Of a stretch of DNA of 6,592 bases, positions 6,255 to 6,592 are shown one piece after another. Source of the DNA: Pseudomonadales bacterium. GTDB lineage: Bacteria > Pseudomonadota > Gammaproteobacteria > Steroidobacterales > Steroidobacteraceae. The position numbers and the translations under genes are program-made. Under the pieces are notes generated by a model, which saw nothing but the letters and a program-made list of their open reading frames with translations, was not told the DNA's origin and ran no database searches. The stretch lies in assembly GCA_020442965.1 (NCBI GenBank), contig JAGRJB010000279.1:1-6592 (forward strand), read 5' to 3'. The number at the start of each line of letters is the position of its first letter. Within the stretch, counting starts at the first letter, position 1.

Positions 6255-6592
6255 CTACACTACCTCAAACAACCCGGCCGCACCCATCCCGCCACCGATG
6301 CACATCGTCGCGACTACCAACTTGGCGCCGCGACGCTTACCTTCGATGAGCGCATGGCCAACGAGCCGTGCCCCAGACATCCCATAGGGATGACCGACTG
6401 CAATGGCGCCGCCGTCGACGTTCAATCGATCGTCGGGTATACCAAGCTTGTCGCGGCAATAAATCACCTGTACGGCGAATGCTTCGTTCAATTCCCAAAG
6501 ATCGATGTCCGAGACCCTGACACCTGCGCGCTGCAGCAATTTCGGCACGGCGAAGACCGGGCCAATACCCATCTCGTCGGGCTCACAACCGG
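6255..6592 (-). CDS. Acetyl-CoA C-acyltransferase (thiolase), C-terminal part only, 5' end beyond window
   Basis: The frame is open from the right edge to the TAG at 6257-6255, giving about 112 C-terminal residues of a family usually near 390. Seen: [19 protein letters not shown] at the edge, [10 protein letters not shown], the [17 protein letters not shown] block with the catalytic His of GHP (codon 6390-6392), and [10 protein letters not shown] with the active-site Cys (codon 6300-6302), ending LFEVV. The nucleophilic Cys of the N-terminal domain is outside the window. Thiolases of this kind cleave 3-ketoacyl-CoA with CoA in beta-oxidation or condense acetyl-CoA; the sequence visible does not tell which. 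The ATG at 6572 is internal and not the true start. The gene is transcribed toward the DUF885 gene. Confidence 0.95.
   Translation of the reverse strand, partial: GCEPDEMGIGPVFAVPKLLQRAGVRVSDIDLWELNEAFAVQVIYCRDKLGIPDDRLNVDGGAIAVGHPYGMSGARLVGHALIEGKRRGAKLVVATMCIGGGMGAAGLFEVV

Noticed and set aside
1..6592. Mobile element, CRISPR, tRNA, phage or defence system
   Set aside because: No transposase, integrase, terminal repeats, spaced direct repeats or defence domains were seen; the window is filled by metabolic genes of uniform base composition.

Overview
The window looks like high-GC bacterial chromosome, most likely from a proteobacterium and perhaps a gammaproteobacterium. The evidence is third-position G/C codon bias, close relatives of the E. 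coli puu (putrescine utilisation) genes, a DUF885 exported hydrolase and an acetyl-CoA C-acyltransferase of the type common in Proteobacteria. The taxonomic guess is inference and I cannot narrow it further. Almost all of the window is coding. I see no mobile element, rRNA, tRNA, CRISPR array or phage signature.

Left half (1-4344): two divergent transcription units for gamma-glutamylated polyamine breakdown, separated by a 105 bp control region (1579-1683). The leftward unit is puuD (gamma-glutamyl-GABA hydrolase, 772-1578) followed after 2 bases by a glutamine-synthetase-like ligase (start 769) that runs off the left edge. The rightward unit is puuA (gamma-glutamylputrescine synthetase, 1684-3054) followed after 3 bases by puuB (FAD-dependent gamma-glutamylputrescine oxidase, 3058-4344). 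Together they supply steps 1, 2 and 4 of the Puu route: glutamate is ligated to putrescine, the free amine end is oxidised to the aldehyde, and gamma-glutamyl-GABA is later cut to GABA plus glutamate. The step-3 aldehyde dehydrogenase (PuuC), a transporter and a PuuR-type regulator are not in this window and may lie beyond the left edge or elsewhere. The presence of two different PuuA-type ligases, one in each arm, is the main point of interest.

Right half (4397-6592): two genes on the minus strand, convergent with puuB across a 52 bp gap. First in transcriptional order is the C-terminal part of a thiolase (acetyl-CoA C-acyltransferase) entering from the right edge and ending at 6255. After a 100 bp gap that holds two short hairpins comes a signal-peptide-bearing DUF885 protein with an HExxPGH metal-binding motif (4397-6154). 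Neither has an obvious link to putrescine metabolism.

Overall this is a recognisable catabolic locus in an unusual arrangement rather than a clearly new system. I found nothing that requires an undescribed mechanism.
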